DNA of 64,000 nucleotides from Candidimonas nitroreducens (GTDB lineage Bacteria > Pseudomonadota > Gammaproteobacteria > Burkholderiales > Burkholderiaceae_B), in NCBI RefSeq assembly GCF_002209565.1, contig NZ_NJIH01000004.1:1-64000 (forward strand), written 5' to 3'. Made by a program: the position numbers and the translations under genes. Of this stretch, positions 34,807 to 43,151 are shown piece by piece (position 1 is the stretch's first letter; each line of letters starts with the position of its first letter). The notes beneath the pieces are model-generated. The model had not been told where the DNA came from and ran no database searches. It saw nothing but the letters and a program-made list of their open reading frames with translations.

Positions 34807-35769
34807 ATGTACGGCGTGACTTTCAAGCAGCTACAGGCGTTCGTAGTGCTCGCACAAGAGCAAAATTTTGGCCGGGCGGCAGAGCGGCTGCATGTCACCC
34901 CGCCCACCATCACCGCCACGATCAAAACGCTCGAATCGACCATCGGCATGCGACTGTTCGATCGATCTACGCGATCTGTAACGCTCACCGTGCACGCAGA
35001 GAACTTCCTGCCGATAGCCGAGCGCCTGCTCGACGACCTAGCGCGGGCACTGGAAGACCTCAAGGCATTCAAAAATCGGCGCAAAGGCTCGGTTATTGCA
35101 ATCGGAGCCACATCTTTCATGGCTCACGTGCTCGCTCCCGCTGTGGCGAAGCTGGCCAGTTCGAGCCCCGAAATCAAGGTGCGGATGATCCAGGAATCCA
35201 CACTGCGAGTGACGCAGGAAGTACTGGACGGCAAAGCAGATTTCGGAATTACCGCTCTCAAGGAAACCGGGCCAGACCTGGTCAGTATCCCATTGGTTAC
35301 GGACAAGTTCGGCATCGTTTGCCATCGCGACCATCCTCTGGCGGCTCAGGATGGGCCGATCGAACTCCGCGACGCCGCCCGGTATCCCGTCATCGGGCTG
35401 AACCACGCCAACGGCCTGCAGATTGCGCTGGCGGCCAATAATCGCATTCCTATCGAGTTCCGTTCGCCATTGCGAGAGGTTTCGACAATAAACCTCATGG
35501 AGCCCTTTCTGGAGCAGAACGTGTGTGTAGCCCTACTGCCCGCACTGGGTGCGCGCGTCGTGCAACGCCCTTCGCTGGTATTCCGGCCTGTACGGATTGC
35601 ATTGAGCCGCAATTTGGATTTGATACTACCCCGGCATCGCAGCCTCACACCTGCGGCACAGGCGCTGATCGGTTTAATGTGCGAGCAGCTTCACCTATTG
35701 CGCAATGAGCCCATGCTGCGCATCGCGAACTCCATGGAAGAACTACGGGCGCTCACCACCGTCGTTTGA
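34807..35769 (+). CDS. LysR-family transcriptional regulator
   Basis: 320 residues. The N-terminal winged helix reads FKQLQAFVVLAQEQNFGRAAERLHVTPPTITATIKTLE in part, with TIGMRLFDRSTRSVTLT closing the DNA-binding part. The effector domain follows after residue 90 (GSVIAIGATSFMAHVLAPAV). It closely resembles the regulator at 37906-38868: both have FDRSTRS/FDRSTRT and the same TSFMAHVLAPAVAKLA- or ASFIQYVLAPAVAVLA-type segment, so they are paralogues. It is divergent from the receptor/hydratase operon. Confidence 0.9.
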   Translation: MYGVTFKQLQAFVVLAQEQNFGRAAERLHVTPPTITATIKTLESTIGMRLFDRSTRSVTLTVHAENFLPIAERLLDDLARALEDLKAFKNRRKGSVIAIGATSFMAHVLAPAVAKLASSSPEIKVRMIQESTLRVTQEVLDGKADFGITALKETGPDLVSIPLVTDKFGIVCHRDHPLAAQDGPIELRDAARYPVIGLNHANGLQIALAANNRIPIEFRSPLREVSTINLMEPFLEQNVCVALLPALGARVVQRPSLVFRPVRIALSRNLDLILPRHRSLTPAAQALIGLMCEQLHLLRNEPMLRIANSMEELRALTTVV

Positions 35770-35807
35770 AGACAACCTTACGTACCAGGAGAGCCGAGCG
35801 CCCTCAG

Positions 35808-36695
35808 TCAAGCCTTCGAAGCGGACATGGGAGTATCTTGAAAGCGGGTACGCAAAGCATCCCATTCCTGGGCCCCGAAGCGATTGAAGGTCTGGGATAC
35901 CCGCGGCGCGCCCGGAGGCGTGGGATGCATATGCGTCATCTTCAGCTCTTCCAGAACAGTGTCACAGACGCCAATCACCGACTTGCTCAACAACCCAGGC
36001 AATATTGCAAGTACATAGCCCATTTGAGCGGCTTCACGCAGATCCAGCAACGGCGTCTTGCCGCCAAACACCACATTAAGCATGCACGGGCCGCCAACGG
36101 CCACTGGCACCTGGGCAACCTCATCAATGGTCTGGGGGCCTTCCAGAAATACCAAATCGGCCCCACAGTCGAGAGCCATCTTGCAACGATCCACGGCTTC
36201 TTCCATGCCAACGACCGCGCGGGCATCGGTTCTGGCAATAATCAGAAAGTTGGGGTCGGAGCGCGCATACGCGGCGGCACGGATCTTCGCCGCGAACTCC
36301 TGACGAGTTATGACCTCTTTGTCGTCCAGATGCCCGCAGCGCTTGGGGCTGACCTGATCTTCGATATGAATCCCTGCCGTTCCGGCCCGCTCATGTTCTT
36401 GCACAGTACGAACGACATTCAGCTCATTCCCGTAACCCGTGTCTCCGTCGGCAATCAGCGGTATGTCGATCGAGCCGTTGATACGCCTGGCGGCATCGAC
36501 CATTTCCGTCATGGTGATCAAACCCAAATCGGGATATCCCAATGCCATAGAGGTACCGGCACCGGTCATGTAGGCAACCGGAAACCCCGCCTGCTGTATC
36601 GCCCTAGCAGTAATGGCGTCATAGCAACCCGGGGCGACGACCATGTCTTGGCCCGAAAGTATGGCGCGCAGGCGGCTGGTCTTCATATTAGACAT
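35808..36695 (-). CDS. Isocitrate lyase/PEP mutase family lyase
   Basis: 295 residues, paralogous to the lyase at 27087. It has VAPGCYDAITARAIQQAGF, IADGDTGYGN (metal site), GIHIEDQ, the catalytic loop SPKRCGHLDDKEVI and LIIARTDARAV, so the lyase-type loop with Cys is intact. Likely a 2,3-dimethylmalate- or methylisocitrate-type lyase or an oxaloacetate decarboxylase. It lies 2 bp after the dioxygenase gene on the same strand and next to the LysR/receptor/hydratase cluster, giving a second hydratase plus lyase set. Confidence 0.88.
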   Translation of the reverse strand: MSNMKTSRLRAILSGQDMVVAPGCYDAITARAIQQAGFPVAYMTGAGTSMALGYPDLGLITMTEMVDAARRINGSIDIPLIADGDTGYGNELNVVRTVQEHERAGTAGIHIEDQVSPKRCGHLDDKEVITRQEFAAKIRAAAYARSDPNFLIIARTDARAVVGMEEAVDRCKMALDCGADLVFLEGPQTIDEVAQVPVAVGGPCMLNVVFGGKTPLLDLREAAQMGYVLAILPGLLSKSVIGVCDTVLEELKMTHMHPTPPGAPRVSQTFNRFGAQEWDALRTRFQDTPMSASKA

Positions 36696-36697
36696 GA

Positions 36698-37759
36698 TCA
36701 GTTCGGCTCCAGCGAAAACGTCAGACGAGTGCCCGGGACAATAATGCCTCCACGATCGCCGGCTTGCGTCGACCCATATCTGGCGGCGAACACATCCGGC
36801 AAGGGCCGGCCCGCCAGCGGTGCAAGCCAGAGCCGTAACAGGTGGCGCTTACGTTCCGGCTCGGGCCAATCTTCGAAGTCGGTACGCGAGTGCATGATCT
36901 GATGATTGTGCAAAAATTGCATGTCGCCAGGCAAAAAGTCCATCTTCAGGCTGAGCCCGGCTTCGTTGCTGAGCTGATCCAGCATGTCGATGGCCGCAAG
37001 CTCGGTATCGGTGAGACGGCGCGCCCGAGGAAAGTTCTGCTGGGCGCTGCGAATATATTGCCCGACGTAGATTGTAGTCAGTTCGCCCGCATACCAATTA
37101 AAGACTGGCATATCGAACCAGGGATCCATGCCAACGGGCACTTCGCCACGGCGATCCGTCGGGTAGGCATGGAACAGTGCCTCGGCGAGCTCAGGGTATC
37201 GCGCACGCATTTCGTTATATAGGGCCACCGAACTCAGTATGCGGCTTTCCCCGCCGCTGCGCGCGGCCTTCAGACACAGCAGACCCACAATGTCGCAAGA
37301 GTCGGTATGGTATTCCAGCTGCTTGTTGGTTTGGTAATAGCGCGTTCCACCATTGCGTATGTCAGCCCCCAGATCGCGGACATGGCCCAGCAGATGGCCT
37401 TTGGCGTTCTGCGAGCGAAAGCTTCCCAAATGCGCACCGATTCCCAAGTAAATGATCGCAGCCTCTTGCTCGCTGTAGCGATCGATGGGCAGCCCGCGAA
37501 TCAGGAAAAATCCATGGCCGTGCAGCAGGTCATGCAGGATGCTGTGAAGCTGGTTTGCCAGCGACTCCAGTGGAAACGTGGTCGCGTTGATATCCGCGAT
37601 CTGGAAATCATGTTGCTTGAATGACTTCAGGGCCGCGTCGATCTCAGCGACGTCGAACCGGGTCAGCCGATATATCCAATTTTCGCTGGACGCCATCTGT
37701 GAGCCGTACCAGACAGACGGGCCTTCGATGCGAGCGGGCACCGGGAATGGAGCATCCAT
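36698..37759 (-). CDS. TauD/TfdA-family Fe(II)/2-oxoglutarate dioxygenase
   Basis: 353 residues. The metal triad is visible: H-T-D in QLEYHTDSCD (about residue 150) and the distal His in NHQIMHSRTDF (about 305). The 2-oxoglutarate Arg follows in RHLLRLWLAP. The N-terminal GFFLIRGLPID matches the family. It would hydroxylate a carboxylate or sulfonate using 2-oxoglutarate. It starts with a clear aggaa site and precedes the lyase gene. A divergent LysR gene lies upstream. The substrate is unknown. Confidence 0.87.
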   Translation of the reverse strand: MDAPFPVPARIEGPSVWYGSQMASSENWIYRLTRFDVAEIDAALKSFKQHDFQIADINATTFPLESLANQLHSILHDLLHGHGFFLIRGLPIDRYSEQEAAIIYLGIGAHLGSFRSQNAKGHLLGHVRDLGADIRNGGTRYYQTNKQLEYHTDSCDIVGLLCLKAARSGGESRILSSVALYNEMRARYPELAEALFHAYPTDRRGEVPVGMDPWFDMPVFNWYAGELTTIYVGQYIRSAQQNFPRARRLTDTELAAIDMLDQLSNEAGLSLKMDFLPGDMQFLHNHQIMHSRTDFEDWPEPERKRHLLRLWLAPLAGRPLPDVFAARYGSTQAGDRGGIIVPGTRLTFSLEPN

Positions 37760-37829
37760 AAGTCTCTTTTTCCTGCATCGATGATTGACGATAAATGGAG
37801 TCTATATCTGCAAAAATATATAGTAAAAT

Positions 37830-37860
37830 GAATAATATCGATGTATATATCGAATTATTC
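37830..37860. promoter_or_regulatory. Inverted repeat in the dioxygenase/LysR divergent region
   Basis: gaataatatcgat and atatcgaattattc are imperfect inverted arms (gaataat/attattc exact) around tgtat. It lies between the dioxygenase start at 37759 and the LysR start chosen at 37906, where an operator is expected. It would fall inside the coding region if the longer LysR frame from 37795 were used, which argues for the shorter one. Confidence 0.45.
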
Positions 37861-37905
37861 AATAGTATCAAGCTGGCAGCTGCAGTACTTTCTATGGCTC
37901 TCGGA

Positions 37906-38868
37906 ATGAAAAACATCACTTTCAAGCAGATCCGGGCTTTCGCCACGGTGGCGCGAGAGCGTAATTTCACGCGGGCGGCCGAGTCGCTGCACGTCACGCA
38001 ATCCACTCTGACGTCCGCAATCAAGCTGCTGGAAGCCGAAATCGGCTTGCCACTATTTGACCGATCCACGCGTACGCTGGCTTTGACGCCGCAAGGCGAA
38101 CGCTTCCTGCCCAGAGCGCAGCGCCTGCTGGAAGAACTAGAAGATTCGCTGGACGACTTGGCCGGGCTGGCGACGGGACAATGGGGTTATGTCACGGTCG
38201 CCGGCGCCGCATCTTTTATCCAATATGTTCTGGCGCCGGCCGTGGCCGTGCTAGCGAAAAAACACCCGGGTATCGCCGTCAGGTTGTCCGAAGACACCAC
38301 TGAAGTGGCAACGCGCAAGGTTCTGGCCTCCGAAGCCGATTTCGGAGTCGTGACACTCACCGAGAAAGTGCCTCAACTCGAATCAATCAAACTGCTCACT
38401 GACAGGTACGGCGTGGTGTTCCCTCGCCACCACCCCCTCGATAAAAAGCGCGAACCGATTACATGGGCCGAGCTGCAAGAGCACACGGTGATCGGACTAC
38501 ACCCAAACAACGGAATCCGTTCTTTGATTGATCGGCAAGCAGACATTCCGGGCAGTTTGAAGCGCCCTGCCTACGAAATCAACGCCATGCCCTCGCTTCT
38601 GCCGCTACTGGAACAGAAGATCGGCTGCGCAGCGCTACCGTCGATGGCGGCCGCGCCACTCGTCGCGGCAGGAATGCAGTTCAAGCGGCTGACACAGCCC
38701 GACCTGTACCGGCAGCTCCATGTGTTCAAGAAGAAGAACCGCAGCCTGACACCTTCGGCACTGGCGCTGCTGCAGGCCACCGCGGAGTCGCTGCAACGCC
38801 TGCGTGCGAACCGCGACATTCATGTACATGCCACCGAAACCACTCTGCAGGTCTTTGGCGAGGCCTAG
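37906..38868 (+). CDS. LysR-family transcriptional regulator
   Basis: About 320 residues. Winged helix: ITFKQIRAFATVARERNFTRAAESLHVTQSTLTSAIKLLE (in part), then FDRSTRTLALTPQGE; effector domain after residue 90. The frame opens at 37795, but that would begin with about 37 AT-rich-encoded residues over a palindrome. Starting at 37906 gives the same length (320) as the paralogue at 34807. The ribosome site there is weak. It is divergent from the dioxygenase/lyase pair and probably controls it. Confidence 0.87.
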   Translation: MKNITFKQIRAFATVARERNFTRAAESLHVTQSTLTSAIKLLEAEIGLPLFDRSTRTLALTPQGERFLPRAQRLLEELEDSLDDLAGLATGQWGYVTVAGAASFIQYVLAPAVAVLAKKHPGIAVRLSEDTTEVATRKVLASEADFGVVTLTEKVPQLESIKLLTDRYGVVFPRHHPLDKKREPITWAELQEHTVIGLHPNNGIRSLIDRQADIPGSLKRPAYEINAMPSLLPLLEQKIGCAALPSMAAAPLVAAGMQFKRLTQPDLYRQLHVFKKKNRSLTPSALALLQATAESLQRLRANRDIHVHATETTLQVFGEA

Positions 38869-38976
38869 ACGATGCCTCTTCGGTTCTACCTCTATGCCAT
38901 CATCAGCCACTGCCCAAATCCCGGCGGCCGCCCAAACGCCATAGAAGTGTTCTTGCCCGGTCTGGAATCCGGTGGC

Positions 38977-39900
38977 CTACGCCGCGCCCATGCTGCGCGC
39001 CGCGCGCTTCACGCAGTCGATCAGCCATGACACTGCCGGGTCGGCATCGTAACGCCCATGCCAGACGAGATATAGCGGGGTCGGCAGCATCTTGAAGGGC
39101 AAAGCATGGACGCTGAGGTCGAAGGCCTGGGCAAAGCCATTGCGCATGGGCTCGGGCACCGTGCACAGGTAGCCGGTCTCCGCCGCGGTTGCGAGCATTG
39201 CATAGTAGGTCTGCACCGAAGCCCCGACGCGGCGCCGCAGCCCCAGCTCCGACAGCGCAGCATCGACTCTATTGGTGTGCGAGTCCCGCCTGAAAACGAC
39301 GTGAGGCCGCTGCAGGAAAAGCTCGAAAGGCATCTCGGTCGACCCGGGGGCATCGGCGTTACGCACCATCGTCACGAAGCCCACCTCGACAAGAGGCTCG
39401 GAACGGATGCGGGCGCCATGAAAAGGCCGCCTGGAAACCACGAGGTCGATGTCTCCGCTTTCCAGCATGGCCTCTGTGGTGTCCGCATACGGCGACGGCA
39501 CGCTGTGAATGACGGCCCCGGGCGCTTCGGAGCAGGCCAGGCGCACGATTTTCGAGAACAGCCAGCTTTCCACCAAGTCATTGGTGCCCAGTCTGAATAC
39601 GATTTCGGCTGTCGCCGGGTCAAATGACGAACGCACTCTCAGGGCGGTAGAGATTTTCTGCAGCGCATCCTGAATGGGGCCGATGATTTCCGCCGCCATG
39701 GGCGTGGGCACCAGGCCCGTACGGCCCGGTACAAACAGCGAGTCGCCCACACATTCCCTGAGCCTGCGCAAAGCATGGCTGACTGCGGATTGGGTAAGAG
39801 AAAGCTGTTCTGCCGCGCGGCTGACACTTCTGGCTTCCCACACCACCACGAAGACGGAAAGCAGGTTGAGATCCAGCGACTGAATGTTGAATCGACTCAT
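38977..39900 (-). CDS. LysR-family transcriptional regulator (NodD-like branch)
   Basis: About 307 residues. The opening SLDLNLLSVFVVVWEARSVSRAAEQLSLTQSAVSHALRRLRE (in part) is typical of the branch that includes NodD/NahR-like regulators, then FVPGRTGLVPTPMA and an effector domain with RLGTNDLVESWLF. The frame opens at 40017, but the ATG at 39900 gives the standard N-terminus. A Bug receptor gene on the same strand lies upstream (40170). Confidence 0.9.
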   Translation of the reverse strand: MSRFNIQSLDLNLLSVFVVVWEARSVSRAAEQLSLTQSAVSHALRRLRECVGDSLFVPGRTGLVPTPMAAEIIGPIQDALQKISTALRVRSSFDPATAEIVFRLGTNDLVESWLFSKIVRLACSEAPGAVIHSVPSPYADTTEAMLESGDIDLVVSRRPFHGARIRSEPLVEVGFVTMVRNADAPGSTEMPFELFLQRPHVVFRRDSHTNRVDAALSELGLRRRVGASVQTYYAMLATAAETGYLCTVPEPMRNGFAQAFDLSVHALPFKMLPTPLYLVWHGRYDADPAVSWLIDCVKRAARSMGAA

Positions 39901-40169
39901 GATGGCAACGGAATGCGGTAGATATAACCCATATTGCAGGATGCCTATCTTATCTAATACAACGCACCTACATACCCGCAGGCCCGGCAGGCGATTGCGG
40001 CCGAGCCCCGCAGACACAGCGCCGACGCGCGGCCGCTACGCAAATCCAGGCGCGGCCAGGCGCCCGGCCGACGCAGCGCCGGGGGCCGGCCCTACCTCGA
40101 ATGCGCCCGGCCTGCCCGTTCGAGCCCGTATTCCGAGCGCCCCGGGCTGCTTTCATCTCAACCAGAAAC

Positions 40170-41159
40170 TCAAGGCTTGATTCCGCCATTGGCCAAGACC
40201 GTCTTGTAAAGCGCACTCCACCGCTCACCTTCCTGGGCCAGAAAGTCCTGAATTTCCTTGGCGCTTCTAGGCACGGTGAATATCAGGCCATCTTGTTTGA
40301 AGGCAGCCTGAAAGGACGGCTCGTCCAGCACTCGATAAACGGCTTTTCTGAGCTTGTCGACCGCAGCGTCCGGTGTGGCCTTTGGAACCTGCAAAGACCA
40401 CCACGTCCAGGCGATGAAATTCTGCATGCCGGTCGCCTCGCCAACCGTCGGCACATCGGGCCATAAAGGCAGCCTTTGGGCAGTCCCTACGGCCAGCGGC
40501 CGGGCCTGGCCCGCCTTGACCATGGCAGCAGCCCCCGAAACCACTTCGGTCATCAGCGGAACGTCGCCCCTGATCAAGGCCAGCATGGCGGGGGCGTCCC
40601 CTTGATACGGCACGTGTTGAAGATGGATCCCCGCATTGGCGGCAAAACCCTCGGACACCAAGTGCATCGATGTTCCGGTTCCTCCCGTTGCGTACATGAC
40701 CTTTCCGGGGCTCTTTTGCGCCGCCCGGATGATGTCCTTCATGGACTTGTACGGGCTATTCGGATTGGCGAGAAAGGCCATGGGCGCTTCGGCAATAATC
40801 GCGACCGTCTTGAAATCGCGCGCCAGGCTATAGGTGACGTCTTTCCGAACCAGCGGGTTGACGAAAAACGTGGACGCCGAACCGGCCAGCACGGTGTAGC
40901 CGTCCGGGGCCGAGCGTTCCACGTATTGAGCACCGATCGCCGTTGCGGCGCCAGCACGGTTTTCTACAACGATCGGCTGCTTGAGCTCCTTATTGAGATG
41001 ATCGCCCAGTATGCGTATGAGCTTGTCATTGGTGCCGCCTGGCGGATAAGGCACCACCATGTGAATCGGCCGATCCGGATAATCGGCATGCGCCGCGCCG
41101 GCAAAACATCCGGCGGCCATGGCCACGACGGCAAGCGCCGCCTTGAGATTGCGGTTCAT
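40170..41159 (-). CDS. Bug-type tricarboxylate transporter substrate-binding protein
   Basis: 329 residues; signal peptide to about residue 25 (GAAHA), then DYPDRPIHMVVPYPPGGTNDKL, VVENRAGAATAIGAQYVERS, and HVPYQGDAPAMLALIRGDV. It is clearly the closest relative in this window of the receptor at 24424, which lies in the SsuD-like operon (shared TNDKL/TNDKL-type, QYV and TWWSL segments). It lies next to the flavin reductase gene that shares a promoter motif with that operon. The aaggag site fixes the ATG. Confidence 0.92.
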   Translation of the reverse strand: MNRNLKAALAVVAMAAGCFAGAAHADYPDRPIHMVVPYPPGGTNDKLIRILGDHLNKELKQPIVVENRAGAATAIGAQYVERSAPDGYTVLAGSASTFFVNPLVRKDVTYSLARDFKTVAIIAEAPMAFLANPNSPYKSMKDIIRAAQKSPGKVMYATGGTGTSMHLVSEGFAANAGIHLQHVPYQGDAPAMLALIRGDVPLMTEVVSGAAAMVKAGQARPLAVGTAQRLPLWPDVPTVGEATGMQNFIAWTWWSLQVPKATPDAAVDKLRKAVYRVLDEPSFQAAFKQDGLIFTVPRSAKEIQDFLAQEGERWSALYKTVLANGGIKP

Positions 41160-41712
41160 CTATGTGTCTCCTTCAATTGTCCCACTCTCGAGAGTGAATG
41201 TTGTCGAATCTGTGTGCTCTGTGCGCCCTGTTGCGGCATGCATGCAGAGCCATTACCGGAACAGAGGAATTTGCGACCTGCTGGACTTCTGCGCGCCGCC
41301 TGTGACTCTCGCGGCCGTCCGCCGGCTCTTTTATTTTTTATAGAATCCTATTATTTAGTACATAGTTTCAACATTTGATGAATTCTATTGTGAGCCATTT
41401 TCGATGTCAATATATGCGATATATTTCCCATCTATCAGGACAAAACAGGCATCAAGATCGACGGCCGGCGGTGCAATCCACATATGCGGCGAGGCTCTCA
41501 TTACCGGCACGGGCCGCGGCCAATAGGGGATCGTCCGTCCGCGCACGCTCACGCCTTCGAGATATGAACGACGTTCATACTCTGGCTATTCCGATTTCAC
41601 TTTATTCGTTGCGCCCCGCCGCTTATATTGACTCCAACGCGGTGCTTAAAGTTTTCAAAGGCTGCTTGCCGGCACACCCGGCACATAGGCAATCAAATTC
41701 GGAGGCAAGGAA
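41160..41712. other. Divergent regulatory region, Bug receptor versus flavin reductase
   Basis: About 550 bp. AT-rich tract at 41330-41450 probably includes the receptor promoter. The composite element copy B lies at 41563-41629. I see no gene. Confidence 0.55.
41563..41629 (+). promoter_or_regulatory. Composite operator-promoter, copy B
   Basis: tatgaa-N5-ttcata (41563-41579), 9 nt, ttccgatttcacttt (41589-41603), 20 nt, tatatt (-10-like, 41624-41629). Spacing is identical to copy A at 23012-23078, and the 15-base middle block is an exact match. It lies 84 bp before the flavin reductase ATG. Confidence 0.65.
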
Positions 41713-42261
41713 ATGAGCGCAGTCCATGACCCAAAGCAATTTCGAGGGGCCTTAGGCGCATTCGCGACCGGCATCACTGTCGTAACCGCACGCTCACCGA
41801 ACGGACAGGATTTCGGTCTCACCGCCACCAGCTTCAATTCGGTTTCCCTGGATCCACCGATGATTCTGTGGAGCCTCGATCGCGGGTCTTCCAACGCAGA
41901 GGCCTTTTCGAAGGTGGATGCATTCGCAATCCATGTACTGGCCGCAGATCAAGAGCACATCTGCAAGCAATTCTCGACCAAAGGCATAGACAGGTTTGCC
42001 GGCATCGACTGCACCCGCGGACAAGCGGGGATGCCCTTGATTACGGACTGCGCCGCAGTCTTCGAATGCCGTATCGCGCACCGTTATGACGGTGGCGATC
42101 ATATTATTATCGTGGGCGAGGTGCTGTCCTACGTCGCCACGCATAAAAGCCCACTTATATTTTATCGGGGGAAAATCTGCGGCCCATTCCAGGCCGCCGA
42201 GCCCGCCGTCATCAACCGCAGCCCCGCGCCCAGCAGGTTCCAGGAACCCGCATACGCATGA
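41713..42261 (+). CDS. Flavin reductase family protein (FMN-binding split barrel)
   Basis: 182 residues of the HpaC/DIM6 group: FRGALGAFATGITVVTA near the start, GLTATSFNSVSLDPPMILWSL for flavin binding, FAIHVLAADQ, and GDHIIIVGEVL. It makes reduced FMN or FAD for a separate oxygenase. The ATG has a strong ggagg/aagg site. Its promoter element is shared with the SsuD-like monooxygenase operon at 23304, so it may be that enzyme's reductase. A ribB gene follows 110 bp downstream. Confidence 0.88.
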   Translation: MSAVHDPKQFRGALGAFATGITVVTARSPNGQDFGLTATSFNSVSLDPPMILWSLDRGSSNAEAFSKVDAFAIHVLAADQEHICKQFSTKGIDRFAGIDCTRGQAGMPLITDCAAVFECRIAHRYDGGDHIIIVGEVLSYVATHKSPLIFYRGKICGPFQAAEPAVINRSPAPSRFQEPAYA

Positions 42262-42371
42262 CATTACATCGCATCATCCACGCCCATAAGCGATGCGGGA
42301 TCGAAAGCACCTAAACCGGCCATACACCTAATCCAGGATCAGGCCCGGTGTGAACAGGCCCTAAACCCAAT

Positions 42372-43106
42372 ATGAAGTTGTCGGCGCTCGCCAATGCCCA
42401 GGCTCAAGACAATACGCGACCAGAGGCGTTCATCATCAGCGAGCCTGCCGAAATCGTGAAGGCTATGCGTGCCGGACAGATGGTAATTCTTGTCGACGAC
42501 AAGAACCGGGAAAATGAAGGAGATCTCGTCATCGCGGCCGAATGTGTTTCAGCCGAAGACATCAACTTCATGGCCCGGCACGGCCGCGGCTTGATTTGTC
42601 TGACGCTGACTCAATCACGCTGCCAAGAACTCGACCTGGCTCTGATCGCGCAGCGCCATACCGGCAGCCGAAGCACGAATTTCACCACCTCGATCGACGC
42701 GGCCCATGGAACGACAACGGGGATCTCGGCCGCGGATCGCGCCAAGACCGTACACGTGGCGATCGACCCATCGAGCCGCCCGCAAGACCTCATGCAGCCC
42801 GGCCATGTTTTTCCCCTCATGGCTCGACCAGGCGGGGTGCTGGAACGGCCCGGACACACGGAAGCGGGCTGCGACTACGCAGCCCTGGCGGGCTTTCGTC
42901 CCGCGGCGGTAATCTGCGAAATCATGAAAGACAACGGCGAAATGGCGCGCCTACCCGACCTGGTGATTTTCGCCCGCCGGCACGGGCTCAAGCTCGGGAC
43001 GATCGCGGATCTGATCGCATATCGCCGGTCACCGGCTTGGGCGCACACAAATATGCATGCGAGACCCGGGCAGCCGCACGCCGCGTGGGCCCGTCTCGGG
43101 GACTGA
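42372..43106 (+). CDS. ribB: 3,4-dihydroxy-2-butanone 4-phosphate synthase (paralogue, no GTP cyclohydrolase domain)
   Basis: 244 residues: only the DHBP synthase domain of riboflavin synthesis. Active-site parts [14 protein letters not shown] (DDK where DDE is usual; the Arg-Glu-Asn-Glu-Gly-Asp core is intact), [13 protein letters not shown]-like [15 protein letters not shown] and [13 protein letters not shown] are present. The stretch GCDYAALAG replaces the commoner AVDLARLAG. It follows the flavin reductase on the same strand with no clear ribosome site. A dedicated copy could raise FMN supply for the flavin-dependent enzymes nearby. No FMN riboswitch precedes it. Confidence 0.88.
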   Translation: MKLSALANAQAQDNTRPEAFIISEPAEIVKAMRAGQMVILVDDKNRENEGDLVIAAECVSAEDINFMARHGRGLICLTLTQSRCQELDLALIAQRHTGSRSTNFTTSIDAAHGTTTGISAADRAKTVHVAIDPSSRPQDLMQPGHVFPLMARPGGVLERPGHTEAGCDYAALAGFRPAAVICEIMKDNGEMARLPDLVIFARRHGLKLGTIADLIAYRRSPAWAHTNMHARPGQPHAAWARLGD

Positions 43107-43151
43107 CTGTCTGCTCTTGCCAGGCCCAATAATATGAAGCCGCGCAGGCCC

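Noticed and set aside
42262-42371. FMN riboswitch before ribB
   Set aside because: The 110-bp gap lacks the conserved FMN aptamer blocks (aggg...gaaattcc, gaccggcggt).
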